38,055 bases of DNA from Streptomyces hilarionis (GTDB lineage: Bacteria; Actinomycetota; Actinomycetes; Streptomycetales; Streptomycetaceae): assembly GCF_024539675.1 (NCBI RefSeq), contig NZ_JAHHIT010000034.1:1-38055 (forward strand), given 5' to 3'. The notes below the pieces were generated by a model. That model saw only the letters and a program-made list of their open reading frames with translations. It did not search any database and had not been told where the DNA came from. The position numbers and the translations under genes were made by a program. Positions 25,750 to 35,001 of the stretch are shown piece by piece (position 1 is the stretch's first letter; each line of letters opens with the position of its first letter).

Positions 25750-25794
25750 CTCTTGCCTAAAGTGCGCTGAGTCACTGCCATTACGGACAAAAGC

Positions 25795-25800
25795 TGTCAA
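25795..25800 (-). promoter_or_regulatory. Possible -35 element upstream of betB
   Basis: The minus strand reads TTGACA, a perfect -35 hexamer, but no clear TANNNT lies 16-19 bases downstream. Confidence 0.25.
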
Positions 25801-25871
25801 ATGGGGTGTCATGGTGACGGTTCGCTCACACAGCGGCCGCCCCGGTCCCCGCCGTCCGCCGTCGGCGGCCC

Positions 25872-26813
25872 TCAGCGGCCGTCACCCTGCGCCATCACGT
25901 CCCGCACCGCGCCGCGCAGCCACGCGTGCGCGGGGTCGGCGTCGTGCCGCGGATGCCAGGCCATGCCCAGCCGCAGCGGCGGCAGATCCAGCGGCACCTC
26001 GAAGGAGGCCAGGCCCAGACTCTGCGCCAACGGCAGCCCCCAGGCGGTATTGAGCCCCACCAGGTCGGTGTCGCGGACGACGAAGAGCGAGGACGGCAGC
26101 GAGCCGACCGCTCCCACCACCCGCCGCTCCAGCCCCAGCTCGGCGAGCGCGGCGTCGACCGGCCCGTGCAGCCTGCCGCGCCGCGAGACGATGAGGTGGT
26201 CCGCCTCCCGGGCGTACCGCTCGGGCGTCAACTCGCCCTCCAGCAGGGGATGCCCGGCACGGGCCACGCCCACCATCCGGTCCTCGTAGAGCTGCTCGCG
26301 GTGCACCTCGGGGGCCACCGTGTCGATGACGCCCACCTCCAGGTCCGCGGTGCCCTCGCGCAGGAACGGCGCGTCGACGTGGCTCTCGCCCAGGAACCGG
26401 ATGCGGATGCCCGGGGCCTCGGCTGCCGCGCGGGCGTACAGGGCCGGCCCGTGCGCGGCCGCGATCGCGTCGTGGCCGAGGATCGTGAGGGTGCGGGTCA
26501 CCGTCCGCAGGTCGGTCCCCTCGGCCGGCGCGAACAGGGCGCGGGCCCGCTCGACGACGGCGCTCACCTCGGCCCGCACGGCGAGCGCGCGCGGCGTCGG
26601 CACCATCCGCCGCCCGGCCCGCACCAGGACCGGGTCCCCCAGCGCCCTGCGCACCCGGCCGAGCGTGCGGCTCATCGCCGGTTCCGACAGATGCAGCCGA
26701 CGGGCCGCGCCCTGCACGCTCTGCTCCTCCAGCAGGACGTCCAGCGCGACCAGCAGATTCAGGTCGAGCCCGGCGGGTCCGGCCGAAGCCCCCACGGATT
26801 GCGTCACACGCAT
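25872..26813 (-). CDS. LysR-family transcriptional regulator
   Basis: A 313-aa regulator. The N-terminal winged helix-turn-helix (about residues 17-76: LNLLVALDVLLEEQSVQGAA and LSEPAMSRTLGRVRRALGD) is followed by a substrate-binding domain (about 100-300). The wording of the HTH resembles the NodD/NahR/LinR branch that often responds to aromatic or small organic acids. It is divergent from an MFS exporter across 92 bases holding a TGCAA-N3-TTGCA palindrome, and upstream of the bet operon on the same strand. It probably controls the exporter; a role in betaine genes is possible. Its ATG (26813) has only a weak GGGG ribosome site. Confidence 0.9.
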   Translation of the reverse strand: MRVTQSVGASAGPAGLDLNLLVALDVLLEEQSVQGAARRLHLSEPAMSRTLGRVRRALGDPVLVRAGRRMVPTPRALAVRAEVSAVVERARALFAPAEGTDLRTVTRTLTILGHDAIAAAHGPALYARAAAEAPGIRIRFLGESHVDAPFLREGTADLEVGVIDTVAPEVHREQLYEDRMVGVARAGHPLLEGELTPERYAREADHLIVSRRGRLHGPVDAALAELGLERRVVGAVGSLPSSLFVVRDTDLVGLNTAWGLPLAQSLGLASFEVPLDLPPLRLGMAWHPRHDADPAHAWLRGAVRDVMAQGDGR

Positions 26814-26821
26814 TCACCCCT

Positions 26822-26834
26822 TGCAAAGGTTGCA
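26822..26834. promoter_or_regulatory. Palindrome TGCAA-AGG-TTGCA between LysR and MFS genes
   Basis: A perfect 5-3-5 inverted repeat starting 8 bases before the LysR ATG. LysR proteins commonly bind such interrupted palindromes in the shared divergent promoter. A TACGGT -10 box for the MFS gene is at 26860-26865. Confidence 0.5.
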
Positions 26835-26905
26835 CTGGAAAGCAGGTCGGGGCCGAGCCTACGGTGAACGCGCATCCCACTCCGACGAGCTCCCCGGGAG
26901 GAGCC

Positions 26906-28294
26906 GTGCCCTCGCACGCCCTGAAACGGTCCACCCTCCTCGCCCTGTGCGCCTGCGTCCTGGTCGCCCAGAGCATGGTCGCCGCGATCAACCTCCTCAT
27001 CCCGCAGCTGAGCGCGTCCTCGCTGCACCCCTCGCACACCGAGATCCTGTGGACCGTCGACGCCTACGTGATCGTCTTCGCGGGCCTGCTCATCCCGGCC
27101 GGCGCGCTCGGCGACCGCCTCGGCCGCAAGGGCGCGCTGCTCGCCGGCCTCGGCCTGTTCGCCCTCGGGGCCGCCACCAGCGCGTTCGCCCCGAACCCGG
27201 CGGTCCTCATCGCGGGTCGCGGCATCTCGGGAGCGGGCGCGGCCCTGATCACCCCGGCCACGATGTCGATCCTGGTCCACCTCGCCGGACCGCGGGGCAG
27301 GGCCCGGGCGATGGCGTCCTGGACCCTCGCCATGGGCCTCGGCGGCCTGGCGGGCAACCTGGGCGGCGGCCTGGCCGGGCAGTTCCTGACCTGGCGGGCC
27401 CTGTTCGCCGCGATGATCCCGCTGGCGGCGCTGCTGGCGCTCGCCGTGGCGCTGACCACCCCCCGCACCGAACGCTCCCCGCACGGCGGCCTCGACCCGC
27501 TGGGCGCCCTGCTGCTCACCGCGGGCCTCGCGGCCGTCCTGTTCGGCATCATCGAGGGCCCGGACCACGGCTGGACCTCGCCGCGCATCCTGGGCTCGTT
27601 CGCCGCGGGAGCCGCCCTGGTCGCCGCGTTCACGCTGCGCTCCCTGCGCTCGCGCGCCCCCCTCTTCGACCCGCGCGTGTTCCGCTCCCGGAGCCTGCGG
27701 GCCACGGGCCTCGGCCTCATGACCGGGTTCTTCGGCCTGTTCGCGCTGTTCTTCGTCAACTCCCAGTACCTCCAGGAGGTGAAGGGCTACGGGCCCGCCG
27801 TCACCGGCGTCGCGATCGTCCCGCTGATCGTCGGCATGGCCCTCGTCCCCAGGCTGGCCGCCCGCTGGTCGGACCGCCCCCGCCCGGTCATCGGCTCGGG
27901 GCTCGCCCTGATCGGCCTCGGCCTGCTCGGCGCGTCCACGGCCGACGCCGGCACGCCCTACCCGGTGTACGCGTGCTGGCTGCTCGTCATCTCGGCGGGG
28001 ACGGGCCTGTCGATGCCCGCGCTGACCCTGGGCGTCGTCACGTCCCTCCCGGCCCACCAGGCGGGCCTCGGCTCCGGACTCGGCACCTCGGCCCGCGAGG
28101 TCGGCGCGGCCCTCGGCGTCGCGGTCGCCGGCACGGTCCTCGCCGGGCACGCGGGCTTCGCCGCCGGCATGGGCCCGGCCCTGCGCACGGTCGCGGTGGC
28201 CGTGCTCGCGGCGACGGCGCTGGTCGTGACCGGCCTCGGCGCGCCCGTCCGCCGCCGGAGCTTCGACAACGCCCTGAATCCCACGAAGAGTTGA
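26906..28294 (+). CDS. MFS exporter, DHA2 (14-helix) type
   Basis: A proton-driven drug or metabolite efflux protein of about 462 aa with some 14 predicted helices. The MFS loop motif GDRLGRKGALLAG follows the second helix, and motif C-like glycines occur in MGLGGLAGNLGGGLAG. GTG 26906 was chosen because GGGAGGAG lies just upstream and the -10 box (26860) gives a leader of about 35 bases; an upstream GTG at 26864 would overlap that -10 box. The last codons and stop run into the palindrome at 28282. The gene is divergent from a LysR regulator, which fits inducible efflux of an unknown compound. Confidence 0.88.
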   Translation: MPSHALKRSTLLALCACVLVAQSMVAAINLLIPQLSASSLHPSHTEILWTVDAYVIVFAGLLIPAGALGDRLGRKGALLAGLGLFALGAATSAFAPNPAVLIAGRGISGAGAALITPATMSILVHLAGPRGRARAMASWTLAMGLGGLAGNLGGGLAGQFLTWRALFAAMIPLAALLALAVALTTPRTERSPHGGLDPLGALLLTAGLAAVLFGIIEGPDHGWTSPRILGSFAAGAALVAAFTLRSLRSRAPLFDPRVFRSRSLRATGLGLMTGFFGLFALFFVNSQYLQEVKGYGPAVTGVAIVPLIVGMALVPRLAARWSDRPRPVIGSGLALIGLGLLGASTADAGTPYPVYACWLLVISAGTGLSMPALTLGVVTSLPAHQAGLGSGLGTSAREVGAALGVAVAGTVLAGHAGFAAGMGPALRTVAVAVLAATALVVTGLGAPVRRRSFDNALNPTKS

Positions 28295-28307
28295 ATTACT
28301 CTTCGTG
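28282..28307. promoter_or_regulatory. 10-bp inverted repeat overlapping the MFS stop codon
   Basis: CACGAAGAGT (28282-28291) and ACTCTTCGTG (28298-28307) are perfect reverse complements around TGAATT, which holds the MFS stop codon. It lies 40 bases before the HTH gene at 28348 and has no T-tract, so an autoregulatory operator is as likely as a terminator. Confidence 0.5.
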
Positions 28308-28347
28308 TCCGGACCGCCACGCTGAGCCGCGCCGCGAAGGAGACGCC

Positions 28348-29190
28348 ATGCCCGCGAGACGAGTCGTCACGGGACGAAGCCAGCAGCCCCGCAAACGCTT
28401 CGCGGAAGAACTGCGCCTGCTGCGCAACACCCGCGGCGAGAGCCTGCGGGAGCTCTCCGAGCGGCTGGGGTGGGACCAGTCCACCTTCGGCAAGATGGAG
28501 GGCGGGGTCAGCCTCGGCAGCCCGGAGATCGTGGAGGCCCTCGACCAGCACTACGGAACGCCGGGCCTGCTGCTGGCCCTGTGGGAAGTCGCCCTCGGCG
28601 ACAACAGCCAGTTCAAGGAGCAGTACCGCAGGTACATGGACATCGAGGCCGACGCGCTGAGCCTGTGGCACTTCGGCGTGAGCACTGTCCACGGCCTGCT
28701 CCAGACAGCGGCGTACGCACGGGAAGTCCTCACGCTCGGCGGCCTCAAGGGAGCCGAACTGGACCAGCAGGTCGAAGCCCGCACGGGGCGACGCAAGCTG
28801 CTGGAGGGAGACGATCCGCCACCGTTCCGCGCCATCTTCTCCGAGGCCGTACTGCGGACGCCTCTGCGCGCCCCGCGCGAGTGGCGAGAGCAGTTGGAAT
28901 ACCTGCTGGAAGTCTGCGATCGCCCGAACATCACCCTTCAGGTCCTGCCGCACAGTGTGGGACTCCATGCCCTGGTGAGCACCGACATGATGTTCCTGCG
29001 GCTGCCCGACGGCGCCACGGTGGCCTACGCGGAGACGGCGCACCGAGGCGAACTCATCGAGGAAACCCGCTCAGTTGAGCTGCTTCAACGGCGTTACGAT
29101 GCGATGCGTGACCTGGCGCTTTCCCCAGCCGAGTCGCGGAAGTTCATGATGCGGATGTTGGAGGAAGTGCCGTGCGAGCCATCGACCTGA
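28348..29190 (+). CDS. HTH (XRE) regulator with DUF5753
   Basis: A 280-aa Streptomyces-type regulator. An XRE helix-turn-helix occupies about residues 17-72 (LRLLRNTRGESLRELSERLG, WDQSTFGKMEGG) and a DUF5753 domain follows to about residue 275 (FGVSTVHGLLQTAAYAREVL, FRAIFSEAVLRTPL, QLEYLLEVCDRPNITLQVLP). Such proteins are nearly always encoded beside a DUF397 partner, as here, and include WhiJ-like regulators of development and antibiotic production. ATG 28348 has AAGGAG 6 bases upstream. Its 3' end overlaps the DUF397 start by 19 bases, so the two are translationally linked. Confidence 0.93.
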   Translation: MPARRVVTGRSQQPRKRFAEELRLLRNTRGESLRELSERLGWDQSTFGKMEGGVSLGSPEIVEALDQHYGTPGLLLALWEVALGDNSQFKEQYRRYMDIEADALSLWHFGVSTVHGLLQTAAYAREVLTLGGLKGAELDQQVEARTGRRKLLEGDDPPPFRAIFSEAVLRTPLRAPREWREQLEYLLEVCDRPNITLQVLPHSVGLHALVSTDMMFLRLPDGATVAYAETAHRGELIEETRSVELLQRRYDAMRDLALSPAESRKFMMRMLEEVPCEPST

Positions 29191-29369
29191 GCAACGTCAC
29201 CTGGCGCAAGTCCAGCTACAGCAACCCTGATGGCGGGGCATGCCTCGAAGTCGCCAAAGGCAACCCCGCCGTCGTCCCCGTGCGGGACAGCAAAGCCCCC
29301 GAGCGAGGGGCGCTCCTCTTCGAACCCGGCGCCTGGGCGGGCTTCGTGAGCGCCCTCAAGGAGAGCTGA
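29172..29369 (+). CDS. DUF397 partner protein
   Basis: A 65-aa protein with the family hallmarks WRKSSYSN, GGACLEVA, VRDSKAP and a C-terminal hydrophobic patch WAGFVSAL. DUF397 proteins pair with HTH-DUF5753 regulators; genetic work on WhiJ/BldB-type systems suggests the small protein modulates the regulator, and a toxin-antitoxin-like behaviour has been proposed for related pairs. The GTG at 29172 lies inside the end of the regulator gene and follows GGAGGAAG. The mdh terminator hairpin lies just beyond, between convergent genes. Confidence 0.93.
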   Translation: MRAIDLSNVTWRKSSYSNPDGGACLEVAKGNPAVVPVRDSKAPERGALLFEPGAWAGFVSALKES

Positions 29370-29384
29370 ACGGCGCTCGGCCCG

Positions 29385-29423
29385 AAAAAACGATCCCCGG
29401 ACGGTCGGACCGTCCGGGGATCG
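29385..29423 (-). terminator. Intrinsic terminator of mdh
   Basis: A perfect 14-bp stem (CGATCCCCGGACGG and its complement, 29391-29423) with a 5-nt loop is followed on the minus strand by TTTTTT (29390-29385). It may also stop the convergent DUF397 transcript. Confidence 0.9.
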
Positions 29424-29436
29424 TGGGCGTTCGGGC

Positions 29437-30789
<1,353 letters not shown>

Positions 30790-31695
30790 TCAGGGCGTGC
30801 AGCCCTGCTGCCCGGAGGCCAGCACCGCGCACGCCCTCGCGTCGTCGGCGCTGGTCACGGCCACCATGGGCGTGTACGCGATCGTGGCCCCGGGCGCCGA
30901 GACCTGCCCGGTGCGCCGCAGGGAACCGGCGCTCACCGTCACCGTGTCCCCGGGCCCGGCCGGCGTGATCCGGCCCCAGGCGGCCCCGCAGGCGCGGCTG
31001 TAGCGGACCTCGACGCGCGTCGCGCCGACCGTCGCGGTCCTCGCCGTCGCCGCGAGCCCTCCGCTGCATCCCGTCGTCTGCGCGTCCCGGCCCGTGCAGT
31101 CGGAGCCGGCGCACCGCACCCCCGAGGGCAGGACGCGGGGCGTGGCGACCGACGGAGAGGGCGACGCGACGACACCCGCCGTCCCCGGCTCCCGGCCTGC
31201 GGCGAGGAGGAACGCGCCGGCCGCGACGCCCGCCACCCCCACGACCGCGGCGAGCAGCAGGGCCGTCCGCCACCGCCGGTCCGCGCCGCCGTCCCGCGTC
31301 CGCGGCCGGGCGCGCTCGCCGTCGGACGGGAGCGGCGCGGGCGGCGGCCCGGACCGCCCCGGCAGGGGGCGGGCGGGCAGCGTCCCGGCGGTCGCCGCCA
31401 CCGCCCCGGGTACGAGCCGGGTCTCCGCGCGGCTCCACGCCCGCTCGGCCAGCTCCCACAGGGTGATCAGATGGACCACCGGGGTGCCGGTGACCTCGGC
31501 CAGCGCCACCACCGCGCCCTTGGGCGCCAGCAGCCGGCCGTGGAGATAGCGCTCCCACGACGCCCTGCCGTAGCCCGTGCGCTCCGCCACCGCCGGGACG
31601 CCCAGCCCCGCCCGGTCCACCGACCGTCGCATCGCCTCGACGAACTCCCGGACCCGCGGGTCGAGTTCGTCCGGCAGGGCTTTCCAGCGAGGCAT
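30790..31695 (-). CDS. HTH membrane protein with C-terminal DUF2690
   Basis: A 301-aa protein combining an N-terminal XRE-like helix-turn-helix (about 10-70, GLGVPAVAERTGYGRASWERYL), a Pro-rich linker, one membrane helix (144-166) and an extracytoplasmic DUF2690 domain (about 195-298). That domain has regularly placed cysteines (RCAGSDCTGRDAQTTGC, RYSRACGAAWGRI, ACAVLASGQQGC). A DNA-binding domain inside and a cysteine-rich domain outside suggest a one-component membrane sensor, but ligand and targets are unknown. ATG 31695 has GAGAGGGGGG upstream. Its HTH part is clearly related to the next protein at 31824-32285. Confidence 0.88.
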   Translation of the reverse strand: MPRWKALPDELDPRVREFVEAMRRSVDRAGLGVPAVAERTGYGRASWERYLHGRLLAPKGAVVALAEVTGTPVVHLITLWELAERAWSRAETRLVPGAVAATAGTLPARPLPGRSGPPPAPLPSDGERARPRTRDGGADRRWRTALLLAAVVGVAGVAAGAFLLAAGREPGTAGVVASPSPSVATPRVLPSGVRCAGSDCTGRDAQTTGCSGGLAATARTATVGATRVEVRYSRACGAAWGRITPAGPGDTVTVSAGSLRRTGQVSAPGATIAYTPMVAVTSADDARACAVLASGQQGCTP

Positions 31696-31773
31696 CGGCC
31701 CCCCTCTCGTGCGCTGAATCCCATGGGTCGCGTAAGACCCGATGTGATGACGATTCGGGACACCTACCCGAAC

Positions 31774-31779
31774 TGTCAA
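31774..31779 (-). promoter_or_regulatory. Possible -35 element for the HTH-DUF2690 gene
   Basis: The minus strand reads TTGACA about 80 bases before the ATG. No clear -10 hexamer follows at standard spacing. Confidence 0.3.
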
Positions 31780-31823
31780 AGCAAGCCCACGACGGGCGCG
31801 CCCCCGCGCCGGTGCCGCCCGCC

Positions 31824-32285
31824 TCAGCCGAAGGCGACCGCTCCCCCGACGGCGGTCGCCAGCAGCGCGAGCAGGATCAGGACCGCGTAGAGCAGCAGGC
31901 GTCCCACGGCCCGGGGCGCCGGCAGCGGCGCGGGCTCCTCCTCCGGACGGTCCCACCACGGCACCGTCGGATCGTCCTCGTACTCCCCGGCCGGGTTCGC
32001 CGGAGCCGGCCGCGGCCACGCCTCGACCGCCAGTTCCCAGCGCACGACGTGCCGTTCGGCGTCCGCCCCGGCCAGTCCCGCCACCCTGCACAGCGCGGCG
32101 ACGGCCTGCCGGGGCGGCGGCTGGACGGCGTTGAGGTAGCGCTGCCAGGACGACTTGCTGTACGCGGTGCGCGCGCCGAGCGCGGCCAGGCTGAGCCCCG
32201 TGCCGTCCTTGAGCTGCCGCATCTGCTCGACGAAGTGCCGCACCTCCGACGGCAGCCCGTCCGGCAGCGGCTGCCAGGAGCCCAT
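31824..32285 (-). CDS. Small HTH membrane protein, paralogue of the DUF2690 protein
   Basis: A 153-aa protein with an XRE-like helix-turn-helix (about 12-70, GLSLAALGARTAYSKSSWQRYL), an acidic and Pro-rich linker and a single C-terminal membrane helix (129-151) with nothing after it. The HTH aligns along its length with that of the DUF2690 protein next to it, so the pair arose by tandem duplication with loss or gain of the outer domain. ATG 32285 is 8 bases after GGAGG; a GTG three codons upstream is the less likely start. The promoter region contains a CGGAA-N7-TTCCG palindrome. Confidence 0.85.
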   Translation of the reverse strand: MGSWQPLPDGLPSEVRHFVEQMRQLKDGTGLSLAALGARTAYSKSSWQRYLNAVQPPPRQAVAALCRVAGLAGADAERHVVRWELAVEAWPRPAPANPAGEYEDDPTVPWWDRPEEEPAPLPAPRAVGRLLLYAVLILLALLATAVGGAVAFG

Positions 32286-32375
32286 CCCGCCCACCTCCCC
32301 CTCGGTCCGTTGGGGGGACGACGAGGGGCGGCCGGACGGTTCCCGCGCGCGGGCCGGCTGTGGCGGTGCGCGTGC

Positions 32376-32399
32376 ACCGTAGCGGAACGGTCACTTCCG
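32376..32399 (-). promoter_or_regulatory. Promoter and palindrome of the small HTH gene
   Basis: Minus-strand TACGGT (32381-32376) is a good -10 box. CGGAA-N7-TTCCG (32383-32399) lies directly upstream, in the -35/spacer region, where a repressor would block polymerase. Autoregulation by the HTH protein is an inference. Confidence 0.4.
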
Positions 32400-32462
32400 T
32401 GCCACAGCGTCAGGCGGGGCGTTGAACAGGGTGTTCGAGGTGCGGGAGCGTGGAGACGCGCC

Positions 32463-32500
32463 GGCGGCCCGTCCTCTTCGGGGGATGAGGACGGGCCGCC
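32463..32500 (-). terminator. Hairpin terminator after the DUF3017 gene
   Basis: A perfect 14-bp stem, GGCGGCCCGTCCTC with GAGGACGGGCCGCC, and a 10-nt loop lie 12 bases past the stop codon of the folD operon. Confidence 0.8.
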
Positions 32501-32512
32501 GTGCGTCTGCCG

Positions 32513-33022
32513 TCAGCCGCCGCTGCTGACCGTGAAGTGCAGGGTGTCCTTGAGGAACGGGATCTGAAGCCACGGACTCGGCTGCGCCATCAGCGCCAGC
32601 AGGACGATCACCGTGCCCAGCACCCCGTAGGTCACGATGTCCGTGAAACGCGAGCGCACGGCGAGCATCCCGACGCCGGGCAGCAGCCAGCGCAGGAGCG
32701 CGCCGGTCAGCAGGCCCACGCCGATCAGGATCGTGCCGACCCGGAACACGTCCAGCGCCGTCAGCAGGAGCCCGAGCGCCACGACGCCCAGCACCGCGAT
32801 GATCGGCCACTGCCGGGCGGCCAGGGCGTCGCCCGGCGCGGCCCGCCCGGCCCCCTCGGGGCGCGCGGTGTCCCGGGTGAACTTCGGGAAGCGGCGGGTG
32901 GTGCGGCGCGGCACGCCGTCGGCGTCCGGCGCGCTGATGGGGTCGCGGACCTCGATCTCGTCGACGTGGTCGCCCGTCACGTTCTCGTCCCCGGCCTTGC
33001 CGGAGGCGCCGTCAGCCGACAC
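32513..33022 (-). CDS. DUF3017 membrane protein
   Basis: A 169-aa protein with a charged cytoplasmic N-terminal 70 residues and three predicted membrane helices (73-91, 94-115, 127-146), then a short C-terminal tail. This matches DUF3017, a family of unknown function found next to folD in actinobacteria. The GTG at 33022 overlaps the end of folD by 11 bases, so the genes are co-transcribed and probably translationally coupled. A longer reading frame to 33064 has no better start. A terminator follows. Confidence 0.88.
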   Translation of the reverse strand: MSADGASGKAGDENVTGDHVDEIEVRDPISAPDADGVPRRTTRRFPKFTRDTARPEGAGRAAPGDALAARQWPIIAVLGVVALGLLLTALDVFRVGTILIGVGLLTGALLRWLLPGVGMLAVRSRFTDIVTYGVLGTVIVLLALMAQPSPWLQIPFLKDTLHFTVSSGG

Positions 33023-33866
33023 TGCGCTCCGCCGCCTCGACCACGTTGACGAGCAGCTGGGCACGGGTCATCGGGCCGACGCCGCCCGGGTTGGGGGAGA
33101 TCCAGCCCGCCACCTCGCGCACGTCCGGGTGGACGTCGCCGACGATCCGGCCCTCGGCGTTGCGCGAGACGCCGACGTCGAGGACGGCCGCGCCCGGCTT
33201 GACGTCCCGCGCGCGGATCAGGTGGGCGGACCCGGCGGCCGCGACGATGACGTCGGCCTGCCTCAGGTGCGCCGACAGGTCCCGGGTGCCGGTGTGGCAC
33301 TGGGTCACGGTCGCGTTCTCGCTGCGCCGGGTCAGCAGCAGCGGCATCGACCGGCCGATGGTCACGCCCCGTCCGACGACGACCACCTCGGCGCCGTTGA
33401 TCTCGACGCCGTGCCGACGCAGCAGCGTCAGCACGCCGTTGGGGGTGCAGGGCAGCGGGCCGGGCTCGTTCAGGACCAGCCGGCCGAGGTTCATCGGGTG
33501 CAGGCCGTCGGCGTCCTTGTCCGGGTCCATGAGCTCCAGGACGCGGTTCTCGTCGATGCCCTTGGGCAGCGGGAGCTGCACGATGTAACCGGTGCAGGAG
33601 GGGTCGTCGTTCAGCTCGCGGACGACCGCCTCGATCTCCTCCTGGGTGGCCGTGGCGGGCAGCTCGCGCTGGAGGGAGGCGATGCCGACCTCCGCGCAGT
33701 CGCGGTGCTTTCCGGCGACGTACTTCTGGCTGCCGGGGTCGGTGCCGACGAGGATCGTGCCGAGGCCGGGCGTGACGCCCCTCTCCTTCAGCGCCGCCAC
33801 GCGGGCGGTCAGATCGGACTTGATCTCGGCTGCGGTGGCCTTGCCATCGAGAATCTGGGCGGTCAT
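33012..33866 (-). CDS. folD: Methylene-THF dehydrogenase / methenyl-THF cyclohydrolase
   Basis: A 284-aa bifunctional cytoplasmic enzyme converting 5,10-methylene-THF through methenyl-THF to 10-formyl-THF, the formyl donor used by PurN and PurH, encoded a few kb away. The catalytic region is [12 protein letters not shown], with Tyr49 and Lys53 in the expected Y-x-x-x-K spacing. The [11 protein letters not shown] and [10 protein letters not shown] signatures are intact. ATG 33866 has GGAGGAT about 6 bases upstream. No ZTP-type leader was found here, unlike glyA. Confidence 0.97.
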   Translation of the reverse strand: MTAQILDGKATAAEIKSDLTARVAALKERGVTPGLGTILVGTDPGSQKYVAGKHRDCAEVGIASLQRELPATATQEEIEAVVRELNDDPSCTGYIVQLPLPKGIDENRVLELMDPDKDADGLHPMNLGRLVLNEPGPLPCTPNGVLTLLRRHGVEINGAEVVVVGRGVTIGRSMPLLLTRRSENATVTQCHTGTRDLSAHLRQADVIVAAAGSAHLIRARDVKPGAAVLDVGVSRNAEGRIVGDVHPDVREVAGWISPNPGGVGPMTRAQLLVNVVEAAERSVG

Positions 33867-34146
33867 GGGTCCATCCTCCCGGATGACGGCCCCCCGGTTC
33901 CAATCCGGGTGACCCCGAACGAGGCCGCCGCGCACGGCTGACGTGCGCGAACGCGATCGATGATGTTGCACTTGCACAACGCCTGCGGAATGCCGGCGAA
34001 TGCGGCTGGACAACAAACCGACCATTGCAGAACGATTGACGCCACAGTGCCGCGGGCAGTACCGGGGGGACGAACCGCATCTGTAGAACCTTCCTCCGAG
34101 CCAGGCCGCGTCCCCGCACTCGAGTGCACACGGAGGAAGGACCGCC

Positions 34147-34749
34147 ATGAGCTTCGGCGACCCGAACAACCCCTACGGCCCGCCGCAGGGCCAGCCGCCC
34201 GGCTATCCGCCGCAGGGTCCGCCCCAGCAGCCCGGCTACGGCTACCCCACCGCTCCCCAGGGCCAGCCCGGTTACGGCTACCCGCAGGCCCCGCCGGTCC
34301 CGCACGGCTACGGCTACGGCGTCCCGCAGGAGATGCCCGGCCTGGTCAAGACCGCCCGGGTGCTGCTGTTCATCCTGGCCGGCTTCCAGTTCCTGGCCGG
34401 GATCGTCATCGGCATCGCCGCCGGCGCCGCGCAGGACACGTCCAACGCCTTCGGCTCCGGCGACGACAGCAGCATGGCGACCGGCCTCATCATCGCCATC
34501 GCGCTGCTCATGCTGGCCCTGGGCAGCCTGTCGATCTTCCTGGGCGTCAAGTTCAAGTCCGGCCGTGGCGGCATCCGCGTCACGACGATCGTCTACGCGT
34601 CCCTGATGATCCTGGGCAGCCTCGCCAACATCGTGAACGGCGGCGGCGGCTCGGGCACCTTCGGCGGCGTCATCTCGCTGGCCTTCGGCGGCATCATCCT
34701 CTCCGCGATGATCAGCGGCGGCGCCTGGTTCAACCGTCCTCGCTACTGA
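34147..34749 (+). CDS. Membrane protein with Pro/Gly/Tyr/Gln-rich N-terminus
   Basis: A 200-aa protein. Residues 1-60 are a low-complexity cytoplasmic region of PGYGYP-like repeats. Four predicted membrane helices follow (about 71-94, 111-134, 145-163, 172-192). This architecture is common in actinobacterial membrane proteins of unknown function. ATG 34147 has GGAGGAAGG 6 bases upstream. The 280-base region before it contains a tandem TTGCAC (33966-33977) and a TTGACG-N18-TACCGG pair that could be a promoter. No functional assignment is possible. Confidence 0.85.
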   Translation: MSFGDPNNPYGPPQGQPPGYPPQGPPQQPGYGYPTAPQGQPGYGYPQAPPVPHGYGYGVPQEMPGLVKTARVLLFILAGFQFLAGIVIGIAAGAAQDTSNAFGSGDDSSMATGLIIAIALLMLALGSLSIFLGVKFKSGRGGIRVTTIVYASLMILGSLANIVNGGGGSGTFGGVISLAFGGIILSAMISGGAWFNRPRY

Positions 34750-34945
34750 CCCGCGGCAGCCCCGCGACCGTGCGGGAACGGCCCGGGTCCGCGGTGTCCG
34801 GGGCCGGGCTTGAGGCGCGGCTTCTCGGCCGGGTGGTCGATGTCCCCCTGCACACAGGCGCGGGAGGCGGCGCGCCGGCCGGGGTGACCCACTGGTGCGC
34901 GCGGATGTCGTCGGACTCCTTCCTGCCGTTCAGGCGCGGGAAACG

Positions 34946-34987
34946 GAACGGGCGGTCCGGCGTGGTGCCGGACCGCCCGTTCTTTTC
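34946..34987. terminator. Intrinsic terminator between membrane protein gene and purH
   Basis: GAACGGGCGGTCCGGC (34946-34961) pairs perfectly with 34967-34982 over a 5-nt loop and is followed on the plus strand by TTTT. It lies between convergent genes. Confidence 0.85.
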
Positions 34988-35001
34988 GCCGCACGCGGGG
35001 A

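Noticed and set aside
32413..32435. GAACA-GGG-TGTTC element resembling a LexA SOS box
   Set aside because: The TTGAAC and GTTCGA halves are spaced by 5 bases where the actinobacterial LexA site needs 4, and the adjacent genes are not DNA-repair genes.
33867..34146. Possible ZTP or other riboswitch upstream of folD
   Set aside because: None of the conserved pfl blocks seen before glyA occurs here; only simple repeats such as tandem TTGCAC are present.
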